Shown one piece after another: positions 27,478-37,731 of a stretch of 64,000 nucleotides of DNA. Both the position numbers and the translations under genes were made by a program. The notes below the pieces were generated by a model, which saw nothing but the letters and a program-made list of their open reading frames with translations, did no database searches and was not told the DNA's origin. Every line of letters begins with the position of its first letter. The first letter of the stretch is position 1. Source of the stretch: Ostreococcus mediterraneus (lineage: Eukaryota; Chlorophyta; Mamiellophyceae; Mamiellales; Bathycoccaceae); NCBI GenBank assembly GCA_012295225.1, contig WMKK01000009.1, positions 393,909 through 457,908 of the forward strand. Direction: 5' to 3'.

Positions 27478-29409
27478 TCATTGGAACAACCGCGCGAGAT
27501 TCGCGGCGGTGATTTTCGTGTGTGGAGGGATGTCTACTTCGTGCGTCGTCATACGTGCGTCGTCCGGCGACGCATTAGGCGGCGCGAGATCGGGATCGGG
27601 ATCGGGATCGATGGCCTTGGATGTGGCCGCGGACGCGTTCACGTCCGCGTCCAATGTTTTCTTCTCTATCGGCGCCGACGACGTCACCACCGGTGTGCTC
27701 GTCGTCGCAAAGTGCTTGGATTTCATAGACTCGAGCCATTCGATGTCTCGTTGTTTCTTGACTCGCCTCGTCGGCGTCGGCGGCGGTGGATTCGGCGTTG
27801 AACGTGGACGCGAAACCGCAGGTGGAGGCGCTTCAATCGCGTCGTCGCCAGGTCGCGCCGAACACGCTGAATACGCCACGTACATCTCCCGTAGCGTCGC
27901 CTTGGATAACCCAGTGTGTGTTTCTAACGTTGGTGGCGCGCGTAACGTCTCACGTAATCGCTCGAGGCTTTCAATCGCTCGCTCAAGGTTGACGTCGGTG
28001 AGCCAATGATATGTCGTCTGCGCGCCGCGACCGACGCCTAATCGAAGCGAGAACGCCCGAGCGCTCGAATCATTCGCGAGCGGATGCGTGATGACCGGTA
28101 CACCCAGTGCATGCGCACATTTTCTGTCATTCTCGTCCCCGCTCATCGCCGCGCGACGGAACGCTTCGGCACGATTGAATGATACGCGCTGCAAAACTGT
28201 CTCTTCGCGACGCGGCGTCGATCGCGTCGCGAGGCAGACGAGCGAGTCATCCATATTGAGCCATACCTCGATCGCCGCACCCGTGTGCCTATGCGCGGCA
28301 TCTACTTTTAAAGTCATCGCACCGCGGAGTTTTCCGGCGTTGGTGCCGTAGCATGGGAGTAGCGCGCCGCATCGGACGCGAGCGATGGGTTCGTCCAGCG
28401 CGCGCGACACGAGCGCGACATCTTCAATGTTCAAGAAAATGCGGGCATTCTTCACCGCGGTTCTATACATGTGCTTTGAAGATGGATTTCTTTGCCCTTG
28501 AGATGTGCTCGCGACTGCGTCGTCGTCATCGTCATCTGTGACGCGTTCGAGATGTTTGAGCTTGACGTCGACGCCGATTTGCATCGAGCTCGATTCGAGC
28601 GCGTCGACGAGCGCGTCGTCAGCGTGATTGGCAAATTCAGCGTGCGTGTCCCGACATCCAGCGGCGAATGGTACAGGCAGGGCGGAGGACTGTCGTTCGG
28701 GTGCGACATCGTCATCGCCTCCTTCGGCGTCGTCATCGCGAATGAATCCGCTCGCGACGATGGCGCGTTTGAGCTCGCATGCGGCATTCAGACCGACGGA
28801 AACTCCGCACTCGGTGCACGCGCCCAACGACGCACCCAAGCACGCGCCGCTATCCATCGCACAGCAACGGCATAATGTACGAATGACATTGACCTCTGCC
28901 GCCGTGGCATTCGTCGAGGCGGCCCGTAAGACGTGGCATTTTGCGTGTGCGCGAAGCGTCGACCGCAAGATGGCCGTGGCGTCCTCGCTCGACATGTCAA
29001 GCGAATCGCGCGTGATGAGCACGATTTCTCGAAACACGTCACCACAACCACCATCACGAAACGCTTTTAAATTCAACGTCGCGAGCTTCATCGCCGCGAT
29101 GACATCCATCATGAATTCCGCGTCGCTCGCGCTCGCCAACGCCGTTTCAAAATCATAGTCCCGCGTCAAAGGCATCACCATTTTGCGTCCACACCGTCGT
29201 CGCCTCAATTCATCGCACCTCCACGACCGCGCCCGCGACGCACATAAAACTAACCCACACGCCGCCGGCGCGCGCGCGCGCACGATCGCGCGCACGACAT
29301 CCATTGCCGCGGTCCTCGTCGCCGTGCGCTTCGCACTATCTTCTGTCCAATCCAACACAAAAACCATCACTCCACGCGCGCGCGCCATCGTACCGCCCGC
29401 GCACGCCAT
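27478..29409 (-). CDS. Unrecognised ~640-aa protein, possible vWFA-like N-terminus
   Basis: 643 aa from the ATG at 29409 (alternatives at 29388 and 29367). I do not recognise the family. Residues ~10-180 look like an alpha/beta domain opening with a hydrophobic strand ending in Asp (VMVFVLDWTEDS) and a later strand FREIVLITRDSLDMSSEDA, as in von Willebrand A folds without a clear MIDAS. A Cys cluster follows (CRCCAMDSGACLG, then CTEC), possibly zinc-binding. The middle has a mixed alpha/beta region; the C-terminal ~170 residues are Pro/Asp-rich and disordered, ending in a basic helix (RRVKKQRDIEWLESMKSK). The frame is long, Cys-patterned and free of stops, so it is a real gene. The transcription/repair vWA group (TFIIH, treslin) was considered without proof. 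Confidence 0.6.
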   Translation of the reverse strand: MACAGGTMARARGVMVFVLDWTEDSAKRTATRTAAMDVVRAIVRARAPAACGLVLCASRARSWRCDELRRRRCGRKMVMPLTRDYDFETALASASDAEFMMDVIAAMKLATLNLKAFRDGGCGDVFREIVLITRDSLDMSSEDATAILRSTLRAHAKCHVLRAASTNATAAEVNVIRTLCRCCAMDSGACLGASLGACTECGVSVGLNAACELKRAIVASGFIRDDDAEGGDDDVAPERQSSALPVPFAAGCRDTHAEFANHADDALVDALESSSMQIGVDVKLKHLERVTDDDDDDAVASTSQGQRNPSSKHMYRTAVKNARIFLNIEDVALVSRALDEPIARVRCGALLPCYGTNAGKLRGAMTLKVDAAHRHTGAAIEVWLNMDDSLVCLATRSTPRREETVLQRVSFNRAEAFRRAAMSGDENDRKCAHALGVPVITHPLANDSSARAFSLRLGVGRGAQTTYHWLTDVNLERAIESLERLRETLRAPPTLETHTGLSKATLREMYVAYSACSARPGDDAIEAPPPAVSRPRSTPNPPPPTPTRRVKKQRDIEWLESMKSKHFATTSTPVVTSSAPIEKKTLDADVNASAATSKAIDPDPDPDLAPPNASPDDARMTTHEVDIPPHTKITAANLARLFQ

Positions 29410-29569
29410 CGGCACTGCGCGCGTCAATTTTTCTCCTGCGCGATGCGCGCGCCGTCGCGCGATACGCACTCGTCGTGCGCGTCGCAATGGCGCGACATTG
29501 CAGCATCACTGAGCGTTTTTTTCTTGAGCGTTTCCATGCCGAGCGAGCGCATCCGCATACGCGCGCGCG

Positions 29570-32035
29570 ATGCATCGCATCCGCCGCCGATGCGTCGTCG
29601 CCCTGGCGCGCACTGCGTTGCGCTCGCGCGCACCGGCGCTGACGACGCGCGGCGCCGACGCCGTCGCCGACGCGACCGCGAATGCGAACGCCGTCGTGGG
29701 ACAGCAACGACCTCGCGGGCGATCGACGGATGCGCGCGCGTCTCTCGACGCGCCAGACGCACCAGATGCCGCGCGTGACGCCCCGGCGCGTGCGTCGTAC
29801 GATGATTCATCGTTTCCAAAGCACATGCGTCGCCGCGCGTTCGTGTCGCGCATGCGAGAGCGGGTCAAGGTGAATGATTTCGAAGGCGCGAGAGCAGAGC
29901 TTGCGCGGCTCGTTGAGACGCACGGGGCGCCCGGACGCGCGGCGTTGAACGTGACCGTGCACGCGGCAGCCAAGGCGCGAGATCCCGATGCGGCGATGCT
30001 GATCGTGGAGTCGATGTTGAGAGAGAACATCGCACCGGATGTGAGCACGCACGTTGGGGTGATGACGGCGTTTGCGCGAAGCGGGCGTCGGCGCGAAGCG
30101 TTTGAGTGGTTGAAAATGTACTTGTATGGCGTGCGCGAGGATGGTGACGGTGTGGCGGATGGCCGAGAAGCGATGGAAAAGTATGATTTAACGCATGTGA
30201 TTGGGGATATGATTGATGGTGATCGACGACGGGTGTCAAGACGCGGGTTGACTATTATGTTATTTACGACGGTGATGAACGCGGCAGCCATGGCGGGCGA
30301 CCGAGCGATGGTACAGGAGATTGAGAATATGATGTTTGAGTTTAATATACCGCCTGGTGCGGATGTTTTGCACATTATGCTCAAACTCGAACGCGTGGCG
30401 GGCACGAGCGCGAGCGTCGAGGAAGTTTGGAATAGATTACCTAAGAAGGCGCGAAAGTTGAAATCGCATCAGGAACGCGTGGTGTCTCACGCAATTTTAG
30501 GACGGCGCAATCAAACGCACGCGATTGAATCGCGCGCAATGGCATTGGCGGCACTGAAAGAAATGTACGAGCGCATTGGGCATCGACGCTCTGATGAAGA
30601 GTTTGAGAAACTTGCGGGAAATAACTTTTGGGGCTCAAAGCACGCGCGATGGACGGGACAACGCGGCGCCGAGGAGTTTAACAAAAAGTTGCAAAGTGAC
30701 GAAGATATCGTTCGAGTCGGCGCCAAAGAGACGCGCATGGCGACCAACACGGTATTAGACACGTTTGCGCTCATAGGTGATATCGACACCGTAAATGAAT
30801 GTTTCATACGCATGGAGAATGATTTAGGCGTCAATGCGGACGCGCGTACGTTTAACGCCGTTTTACGCGCCGAATACAAGCATGAAAAGCTCACAAACAA
30901 AAGCATCGATCTCGACCGTGCGCTCAAAAGATTGAACGAAATCTTAGATGAAATGGATGATCGTGAAATTGCGCCCGACAGGCACACTTTTACTACGCTT
31001 CTCTTGGCCAATGCTGAGCAAGGATACATGATTGGTGTCGCAGAGGTTTTGAAAATCATGCAAGAGCGTGATGTACAGCTCGATTTGACCATGTATAATA
31101 TTCTTTTGAGCGCCTGTGCAAATGCTGGTGATTTGGAAGCGGCGCTGAATGCGCGTGCAAGCATGGTAAACTCTGGCGTCGCTCCTGGTCCGGATACATT
31201 TGTTCCGCTCTTCATGGCGTGCACCAAGCAGGCGGCAGAGTTTGATTTAAACGACGACACGGATTCTTTTGCTGACGAAGAAGCACTTGGACCGCTACTA
31301 CCGCTCACTCGATCAGTACTAGATGACATGGAGTTGGATATGCTGGCAAACAACGTCGAGCACAACGTGGCGTCATACACGGCGTTGATTAAAGCGCGAG
31401 GTGCGCTCGGGCAGACGCATGTCGTTCTTGAATTACTCACGCAACCGCCAGAAGGTCTCGAACTCGACGACGTCGCACTCGGTGTGGGTATTATGGCGCT
31501 CGCCAAGCGCGAACCGACCAAGGCTATAGCGCTCGCCAACACGCTCGCGAGTGACAAAAATGTTGGCAAACCGTGGTTGTTGAATTGCGTGCTCATCGCT
31601 TACGGTTATTTAGGACAAATTAAAGCCGCGTACGAGCGTGTGCAGGATTTCATCGACAACGGTGGCACGCCGAACGTGGCGACGTACAATATGCTCTTCC
31701 GTGCCGCCGCACAATCTGGAGGCTTCACCGAATACGCACCGTTGGTGATGTCCGACATGTCTCGCCGCGGCTTGGCGCCAGACGCCGTGACACGCAAATA
31801 CCTCACCACCGTCTTTGCCACCGCGTCAGTCTACGACCGCGACATGGCAGAAGAGCTTCTCAAGCAAATGCCTGGTGGGTTCAACAGCGCGCACGCGCGC
31901 AGCGACGCCTCGGCGCACGGGACGTTTGAAGACATGGATGACGACATCTTCATCGCGGGCGCGAGCTACAACTTCGATGACAACTTGAACGACATCGACG
32001 ACGATGACGATGACGACGCCGACATCATCCCATAG
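29570..32035 (+). CDS. Pentatricopeptide repeat (PPR) protein, organellar
   Basis: 821 aa. Residues 1-~70 are a basic, acid-poor leader consistent with import into plastid or mitochondrion. PPR-like helix pairs recur at ~35-residue spacing from ~105 to 750, for example NVTVHAAAKARDPDAAMLIVE, TYNMLFRAAAQSGGF and TFTTLLLANAEQGYMIGVAE. Several end with the P-type pattern of Gly-x-x-Pro-Asp, such as GVAPGPDTF and GLAPDAVT. No DYW, SMR or E domain is seen, so this is a P-class PPR likely to bind and stabilise or process an organellar transcript. The C-terminus is Asp-rich. Divergent from the unrecognised gene at 27478. Confidence 0.88.
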   Translation: MHRIRRRCVVALARTALRSRAPALTTRGADAVADATANANAVVGQQRPRGRSTDARASLDAPDAPDAARDAPARASYDDSSFPKHMRRRAFVSRMRERVKVNDFEGARAELARLVETHGAPGRAALNVTVHAAAKARDPDAAMLIVESMLRENIAPDVSTHVGVMTAFARSGRRREAFEWLKMYLYGVREDGDGVADGREAMEKYDLTHVIGDMIDGDRRRVSRRGLTIMLFTTVMNAAAMAGDRAMVQEIENMMFEFNIPPGADVLHIMLKLERVAGTSASVEEVWNRLPKKARKLKSHQERVVSHAILGRRNQTHAIESRAMALAALKEMYERIGHRRSDEEFEKLAGNNFWGSKHARWTGQRGAEEFNKKLQSDEDIVRVGAKETRMATNTVLDTFALIGDIDTVNECFIRMENDLGVNADARTFNAVLRAEYKHEKLTNKSIDLDRALKRLNEILDEMDDREIAPDRHTFTTLLLANAEQGYMIGVAEVLKIMQERDVQLDLTMYNILLSACANAGDLEAALNARASMVNSGVAPGPDTFVPLFMACTKQAAEFDLNDDTDSFADEEALGPLLPLTRSVLDDMELDMLANNVEHNVASYTALIKARGALGQTHVVLELLTQPPEGLELDDVALGVGIMALAKREPTKAIALANTLASDKNVGKPWLLNCVLIAYGYLGQIKAAYERVQDFIDNGGTPNVATYNMLFRAAAQSGGFTEYAPLVMSDMSRRGLAPDAVTRKYLTTVFATASVYDRDMAEELLKQMPGGFNSAHARSDASAHGTFEDMDDDIFIAGASYNFDDNLNDIDDDDDDDADIIP

Positions 32036-32316
32036 TATTTGCAATTTCTAGTAGTATGATATGATAACGCGCACCGCAGTCATCACCTTTCGTCAACCAT
32101 CGAGCGTCAATCATAGAATATTCCGAGTTCAAGTCTCAAAAAGCTTCAAGCCACAACCTGCGCTGCTCCGCGCTCGCGCGTCACTCCACGCGCGTGTCGT
32201 CGACTCGCGCACGCGCACTCGCGCCCACGTCAACGCACGCATACGCAGTCACCGAACGCGCGTTCGCGTGAGCCCCACACACGCGCGCGCGTAGATATAC
32301 GCGCGCAAAAATCAAG

Positions 32317-34221
32317 ATGCCTACAGACGCACGCCGCCGCCGGGACACAAAGCTCAAGTTAGCGCCACCACCGAGCACGCTCACGCTGCCGCGCGCCAAG
32401 GTTGAGAGCGCGCACAAGCTTGCGTTGCCGCGATGGCTATCGATGCCGAACGCCGCGGCGGCGTCGTGCGTGGCGGTGCTCGTGACGAACCCGATGGACC
32501 GCGCGAAGACGCTGATGCAGCTCCCGGGCGCGGGCGCGGCTTGGGGAAAGAATATGCGCGAAGTCATGATGAATATGGTGAAAAAAGAGGGCGCGTTGAG
32601 AGGTCCGTATAGAGGTTTACCCGTGGCCATGGTTCGTGAGAGTTCAAAGAATGTCTTCCGCATTGGGTTGTTTCCGGCGGCGCTCATGGCGTTGCACCCA
32701 GACGATGCGACGCCGGCGCCGGCGTGGAAGAGATTCGTCGCCGGATGCATCAGCGGTGCCGTTGGTGCGGTATCGAGTAATCCATTCGATTTGATCAAGA
32801 CTCGCATGCACGTGCCGGCGGTGATGTGTGATTACGATAACGGTGTGATGGCGTTTAAGAGCATTTGCAAGAATGAAGGGTGGAGGACGTTGTACAAGGG
32901 CGTCGGCGCGTCAGTGGCGAGAGATATGTTGGGTTCAAGCGTGAATTTGACCGTACAATCGATCGCGAGCGAAGCTTTGGTGAGAAATATGATTTTGTCC
33001 CCGGGATCTCCCGTGCTTGGGGCGTTGAGTGGTGTTTTAAGTGCCGCCGCGTCTGTGGCGGTGATGCAACCCATCGACACGTCTCGCGCGTACGTCTACC
33101 TCAAACCGCATTTACACAAGAACTCGATTCGAGCATTTAGGTACATAGTTCTCAGAGAAGGCCCATTGGCGCTCTACAAAGGTTCGCGCGCGCACTTTTT
33201 CCGCACAGCACCGCATTACGCGGCGATGTTCGCTTTATTGGAAATGATTACCGGCAGCGAACGTAAATGGTTGCTTGAACGCAACAAAACAGTGCTCGCC
33301 AACGTGCCGCTCTTTGACGCGTTGTCCATCGAACGTCGCACGCGTTTGGCCTCCATGGTGAAATCTAAAAAGTTCATGGCTGGAGAGGAAATTATCAGCG
33401 ACGGTGATTGTCCGGACGAGATGTACATCTTAACACAGGGGTGCGCGAAAATCGACCAGCTCAATAAAAACGCCAAAAAGAACAAGCGGGCGAGCGCGAA
33501 AAATAATATTACTACTAGCGCCGATGACGACTCTTCGGATTTGATCAATCGCGGAGGATACTTTGGGGAATCGTCGCTATTCGGTAAACCATCGATGAGC
33601 GAGAAAGTCACCGCGGTGAACGATGTGACGCTCATGGTTATCCCGCGCGAGGCGTACATGGAGTGCAGAGAATTTGGCGACGACGTCGGACCGTTTGGTC
33701 GCGGACGCGGTTTGGAATTAGACCCCACGAAAGAGCTCGACATGGCATGGAAGCGGTTGCGCTATGAACGCGTGCTCGGAAAGATTCCTGCCTTTGCAGA
33801 TTTAGGCGCGTACGAGCGTGCGATGGTCGTGAAGCAAGCCAAACGGTTTAGTTACAAACCCGGCGAAAAAGTCATGCGCAAGGGTGAAAACGACGACAAA
33901 TTCTATGTCGTCATCAAGGGTTCCGCGGTTTCTACCAAAGCCGATGGCGACATCGATCGCGTGGGTGTCGGGGAATCTCTCCCGCCCGATCGCATCTTAC
34001 GAAACTTTGGACCCGGGGGATATTTCGGTGAACTCGCGCTGCTCACCGGCGCGCCTCGACTGTCAACCGTCGTCGCCAAGGAGAACCTCGATGTCCTCGC
34101 CATCGATCGCGATGTCTTACAATCCTTACGCGAGCACTTGCCCACGTTGGAGGATGAAATTATTCGCAATCTTCGAAGGTTCGATCACATGGATTCGTTT
34201 ACCACTATGTCTATTGCTTAG
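32317..34221 (+). CDS. Mitochondrial carrier fused to tandem cyclic-nucleotide-binding domains
   Basis: 634 aa, single exon, ATG at 32317. Residues ~40-315 are a complete SLC25 carrier with three repeats, signatures TNPMDRAKTLMQ (58-69), SNPFDLIKTRM (154-164) and MQPIDTSRA (250-258). Without a stop the frame continues into two cNMP-binding domains, CNB1 ~330-450 and CNB2 ~488-612. The phosphate-binding cassette of CNB2 is intact, FGELALLTGAPR with Glu572 and Arg581, as in PKA/PKG regulatory domains. CNB1 keeps the Glu (YFGESSLFG) but lacks the Arg (PSMSE) and carries a Lys-rich insert at 383-405, so it probably does not bind. Proposed role: an inner-membrane transporter gated by cAMP or cGMP (inference). 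No clear presequence, as usual for carriers. Confidence 0.9.
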   Translation: MPTDARRRRDTKLKLAPPPSTLTLPRAKVESAHKLALPRWLSMPNAAAASCVAVLVTNPMDRAKTLMQLPGAGAAWGKNMREVMMNMVKKEGALRGPYRGLPVAMVRESSKNVFRIGLFPAALMALHPDDATPAPAWKRFVAGCISGAVGAVSSNPFDLIKTRMHVPAVMCDYDNGVMAFKSICKNEGWRTLYKGVGASVARDMLGSSVNLTVQSIASEALVRNMILSPGSPVLGALSGVLSAAASVAVMQPIDTSRAYVYLKPHLHKNSIRAFRYIVLREGPLALYKGSRAHFFRTAPHYAAMFALLEMITGSERKWLLERNKTVLANVPLFDALSIERRTRLASMVKSKKFMAGEEIISDGDCPDEMYILTQGCAKIDQLNKNAKKNKRASAKNNITTSADDDSSDLINRGGYFGESSLFGKPSMSEKVTAVNDVTLMVIPREAYMECREFGDDVGPFGRGRGLELDPTKELDMAWKRLRYERVLGKIPAFADLGAYERAMVVKQAKRFSYKPGEKVMRKGENDDKFYVVIKGSAVSTKADGDIDRVGVGESLPPDRILRNFGPGGYFGELALLTGAPRLSTVVAKENLDVLAIDRDVLQSLREHLPTLEDEIIRNLRRFDHMDSFTTMSIA

Positions 34222-34282
34222 CTTGTTATTTACACTGTACGCTGAAAATTTTAAAGCTTCACAACGCGACGCGCGAAGCGAC

Positions 34283-36212
34283 ATGGATAGTGCGTGGTTC
34301 CTCCGCGACGTCGCCGAGCTCAGGCTCTGGCGCGCTCTAGGCGTTGTGTTGTGGAGTTTTATCGGCACCACGATCTTGGTGCGTCGTCGTCGTCGTCGTG
34401 TTCGCGTGTAGCTCGCGCCGCCGTTGACTCGCCGTTCAGTTCCCCCAAGCGCCCGGGACACCCGACTCACGCCTCGCTCGCGCGTATTCTCTTCCCTTCG
34501 CTTTTACACAGGCATTTGGATACTACGTCGTATTAGATATCACGCGCTTGGCTGGCGACGTGCGCGCGTGGGCGTCGTTCTGGCGCGCATTCGCCTTTGC
34601 GACGTCGCAGCTCCCCGCCGCGGTGGCTATCGCGGCTACGGCGCGGGCGAGTGCGAATGCGTTCATACCCACGGACGATGTCGATGGTTGCGGTATCGTG
34701 AAAGGTGAGCGCATCGGTGAGCGGTTTGCGACAACCATGATGCGAGACGGCGCGACGTACGGCGCGTTAGGGGGCGCGTTTGCGTTGGCGGGCGGCGCCG
34801 GGTGCGCTGCGCTCGCCAAAGCTGCGGATACATCTGCGCTCACGCGCGCTTTGCTCGCGCATGGTGCCGATGGGAAGTTTGCTGGACAGTTTGGGTGCGT
34901 ATTAGGCGTGCTCACGGTGCTGTACATTTGGACCACTGATGGGTTGGTGGTGCAATTTCCTTCAATTCAGCGACCGAGGCGTTTACGTTTGAAGCGAGGA
35001 TTGGCCCCTTGCGCTCGCATTGGTGCTAAACGTGCGTTATACGCGTGCGTCGCGCACATTTTTATAGTCATGATGAGTCGCGCGGTGTTGAAGTTTCGTC
35101 TTGTCGCTCCGGTGACGCGTGGATTAGTGTTTGGATCGTTATCGTGTTGGAGCGCCGGCGCGCTCGTGAGCGCTTCGTGGGCCATGTCTTTATTGTGCGC
35201 CTCAATCGTGTACACTGAACGATATGAATTCCGCCCGCAAAGCCTCACGCAAGGACCTAAAGTTGCGAGTGAGCCTTTAATGGCAGCCTTGAACTATTTT
35301 GAAGTTCCTTTCGTGCAACATTTGGCGTATTTGGATTTGTGCGCCGTCGCCGAAAGCGGCGGACGCGGGCGCCGAAGGCTCATTTACGGTGATACACCCG
35401 ACGCGGCGTGGCCGGTGGTGATATCCAACGCCCTTGCGCCGCTTGCGGCGATTTCGCGGTCGGTGAACAAGGCGATGGATCGAACGATGCTGGCGGCGTT
35501 GCGCGATTCGGATGTCGCCGCCGCGCGTAGGATTAGCGAAAAGTACGTGCAAATGAACACGCCGAAACCAAAGTTTCGACACGAAAGCGCCGAGACCCAA
35601 AAGGCATGGGACGCATTGAGGCAAAGCGAGGTGCTCTCGCCGGAAGTAGCCGGACGAGAATTGTGCGTGGTGATGAAGTCGTACGGGCAGTTGGCGATGT
35701 GGGGCGCGCGCGTGGCGGGCGCGCTCGCGCTCGCCGCCAAGACAGAGGATGTTCGCGGGAACGCCAAATTGCTCCAGCCAAACTTGGCGGTCATCGTTCG
35801 AACGTTACTCACGGCGCTTTTAGCATGTCGAACCATAGTTGAACAAGGATCACCACCCGTGCGTGCGACGACTGGGTTTACGTCGAGCGATTTGGCGGCG
35901 ACGGCCAAGGCAAATTCCGTCGTCGCCAAGCGCAATGAGATCTTCAACAACGTGTTGTACTTTTTAGGAATCACGGCGACGAATAGAAACGACGCCAATG
36001 GAGCGCTCACGCCCGCGTTTACGCCTGCGGTGCCCGCTGCGCGAGGGCTATGCGACACTGTTGAGCTCGCCTTGGGCGCGCTTGCCGTCGATTACGGTGT
36101 CGACGTCAAGGCGATGTTACGAGAATCTGAACAATTTGGCCCTCCAGAGTTTGGCACCCCCAACGAGCTCTTCGATGCTTTAGAAGCCATCACCAATGAC
36201 ATGGACACGTGA
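34283..36212 (+). CDS. NDC1: Transmembrane nucleoporin NDC1-like, two exons
   Basis: Exons 34283-34378 and 34512-36212; the 133-base intron begins GTGCGT and ends CACAG, phase 0, giving 598 aa. The short first exon supplies MDSAWFLRDVAELRLWRALG and the first membrane helix; without it the frame has no ATG. About six hydrophobic segments lie in residues 15-250. The C-terminal soluble half contains FEVPFVQHLAYLDLCAVAE, equivalent to the conserved motif in Ndc1 C-terminal domains. NDC1 anchors the nuclear pore and, in fungi, the spindle pole body. The call rests on topology and that motif, so it is moderate. Confidence 0.68.
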
Positions 36213-36411
36213 GCTGCTTGCGGTCGGCATGAAATAATACACAAAAGCGCAGCCGTCGGGCAAAACCTTCTGTAAAGCGTCAACCACAACCTCACATTCG
36301 TCCACGCGGCGGTGCGCGGCGCACATCACTCGACGGTATACCACGTAACGAGCATATCGCCATACCACGCGGTATACCACGCGCCGCACACATTTGCTAT
36401 CGCGTGTCGCC

Positions 36412-37677
36412 ATGCCGCCATTATCGCTGACGACGCGCCTCGCATCCTCGCGCGCCTTGCTCCGCGGACGCGCAGTCCCCACCTCCTCACGCGCGCGCCG
36501 TGCGTTCCGCGCCACTCCGTGCACCGCCAGGCTCGACGTTGACATCAGACCAGCATCGTATGACGACGAATTACGCGAGAAAACCGCGCAGGCACGCGCA
36601 TGGTTTGGTCCCGCACTACTGCCAGCCTCCACTCCGACGGAGACGTTTGAGAGCGCGAGAGAAAGCTTTCGCATGCGCGCCGAGTTTAAAATCTGGCACG
36701 ACGGTCCGAGGACATATTACGCCATGTGTGACAGCGATGCACCGAAAGATCCGGTGGAGATTGTAGATTTTCCCATGGCGAGTGAGCGCATTCGAGAATT
36801 AATGCCGCTGGTGCTCAAAGAGGTGACGGCGACGGAGACGCTTCGGAGGAAACTTTTCCAGGCGAATTTCCTCACTACGACCACGGGAGATGCAGTGGTG
36901 AGTCTATTGTATCACCGTCAGTTAGATGACGCGTGGCGTGCCGATGCGGACGCGATGCGGACGCGATTAGGGATTGATGTCATCGGCCGCGCGCGCAAGC
37001 AGAAATTGACGCTTGACAAGGATTTTGTCGTCGAACGCGTGCGCGTGGATGGCTTCCGCGACTTGGTGAGTTATAAACAATTAGAAGGGTCGTTCACGCA
37101 GCCGAATGCAGGGATAGCGGCACAAATGCTCGCATGGGCGCGCTCAGCGGCGGTGTCTGATGACCCGAATGTTGACGTCTCGTCGACGTCGACTTCGACG
37201 CGCGACTTTTTGGAATTGTACTGCGGCAACGGGCATTTCACCATCGCCTTGGCACCTTTATTTAGAAAATGTTTAGCCACGGAGATCTCTAAGACCTCCG
37301 TATCCGCCGCGCAGAATAATATGCGCGAGAACGGTATAGAGAACTGTGTCATTGCTCGATTAAGTGCCGAGGAATTATGCGACGCGTTGGATGGCGGCCG
37401 CGAGTACACGCGGCTCAAAGACATCGACTTGACCTCGTACGACTTACAAACGATACTAGTCGACCCACCGCGAGCAGGCATGGGCGAAAGTGTGAGCAAG
37501 TTTTGCACGCGGTTCGATCGCATCGTGTACGTTTCGTGTAATCCGGAAACATTGGCGCGAGATTGTGAGACGTTGTGTCAAACGCACGACATCAAACGCT
37601 TTGCGGTTTTTGACCAGTTTCCGTATACGCCACACTTGGAATCCGGAGCGCTGCTCGTGAAGAAGACGACGGCATAG
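36412..37677 (+). CDS. tRNA (uracil-5-)-methyltransferase, TrmA type, organellar
   Basis: 421 aa from the ATG at 36412. Residues 1-~45 are a Ser/Arg/Ala transit peptide. The enzyme part is the compact bacterial TrmA type, without a TRAM domain: FRMRAEFKIWHDG at the start, SAM-binding FLELYCGNGHFTIALAP, LVDPPRAGMG, the nucleophile in YVSCNPETLARD, and FDQFPYTPHLESGALLV at the end. It should form 5-methyluridine 54 in plastid or mitochondrial tRNAs, using SAM. All catalytic motifs are present. Confidence 0.93.
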   Translation: MPPLSLTTRLASSRALLRGRAVPTSSRARRAFRATPCTARLDVDIRPASYDDELREKTAQARAWFGPALLPASTPTETFESARESFRMRAEFKIWHDGPRTYYAMCDSDAPKDPVEIVDFPMASERIRELMPLVLKEVTATETLRRKLFQANFLTTTTGDAVVSLLYHRQLDDAWRADADAMRTRLGIDVIGRARKQKLTLDKDFVVERVRVDGFRDLVSYKQLEGSFTQPNAGIAAQMLAWARSAAVSDDPNVDVSSTSTSTRDFLELYCGNGHFTIALAPLFRKCLATEISKTSVSAAQNNMRENGIENCVIARLSAEELCDALDGGREYTRLKDIDLTSYDLQTILVDPPRAGMGESVSKFCTRFDRIVYVSCNPETLARDCETLCQTHDIKRFAVFDQFPYTPHLESGALLVKKTTA

Positions 37678-37731
37678 ATGCATTAGACTAGATCCTAATT
37701 GATATAACTACAACACTACAAAATACGATTT

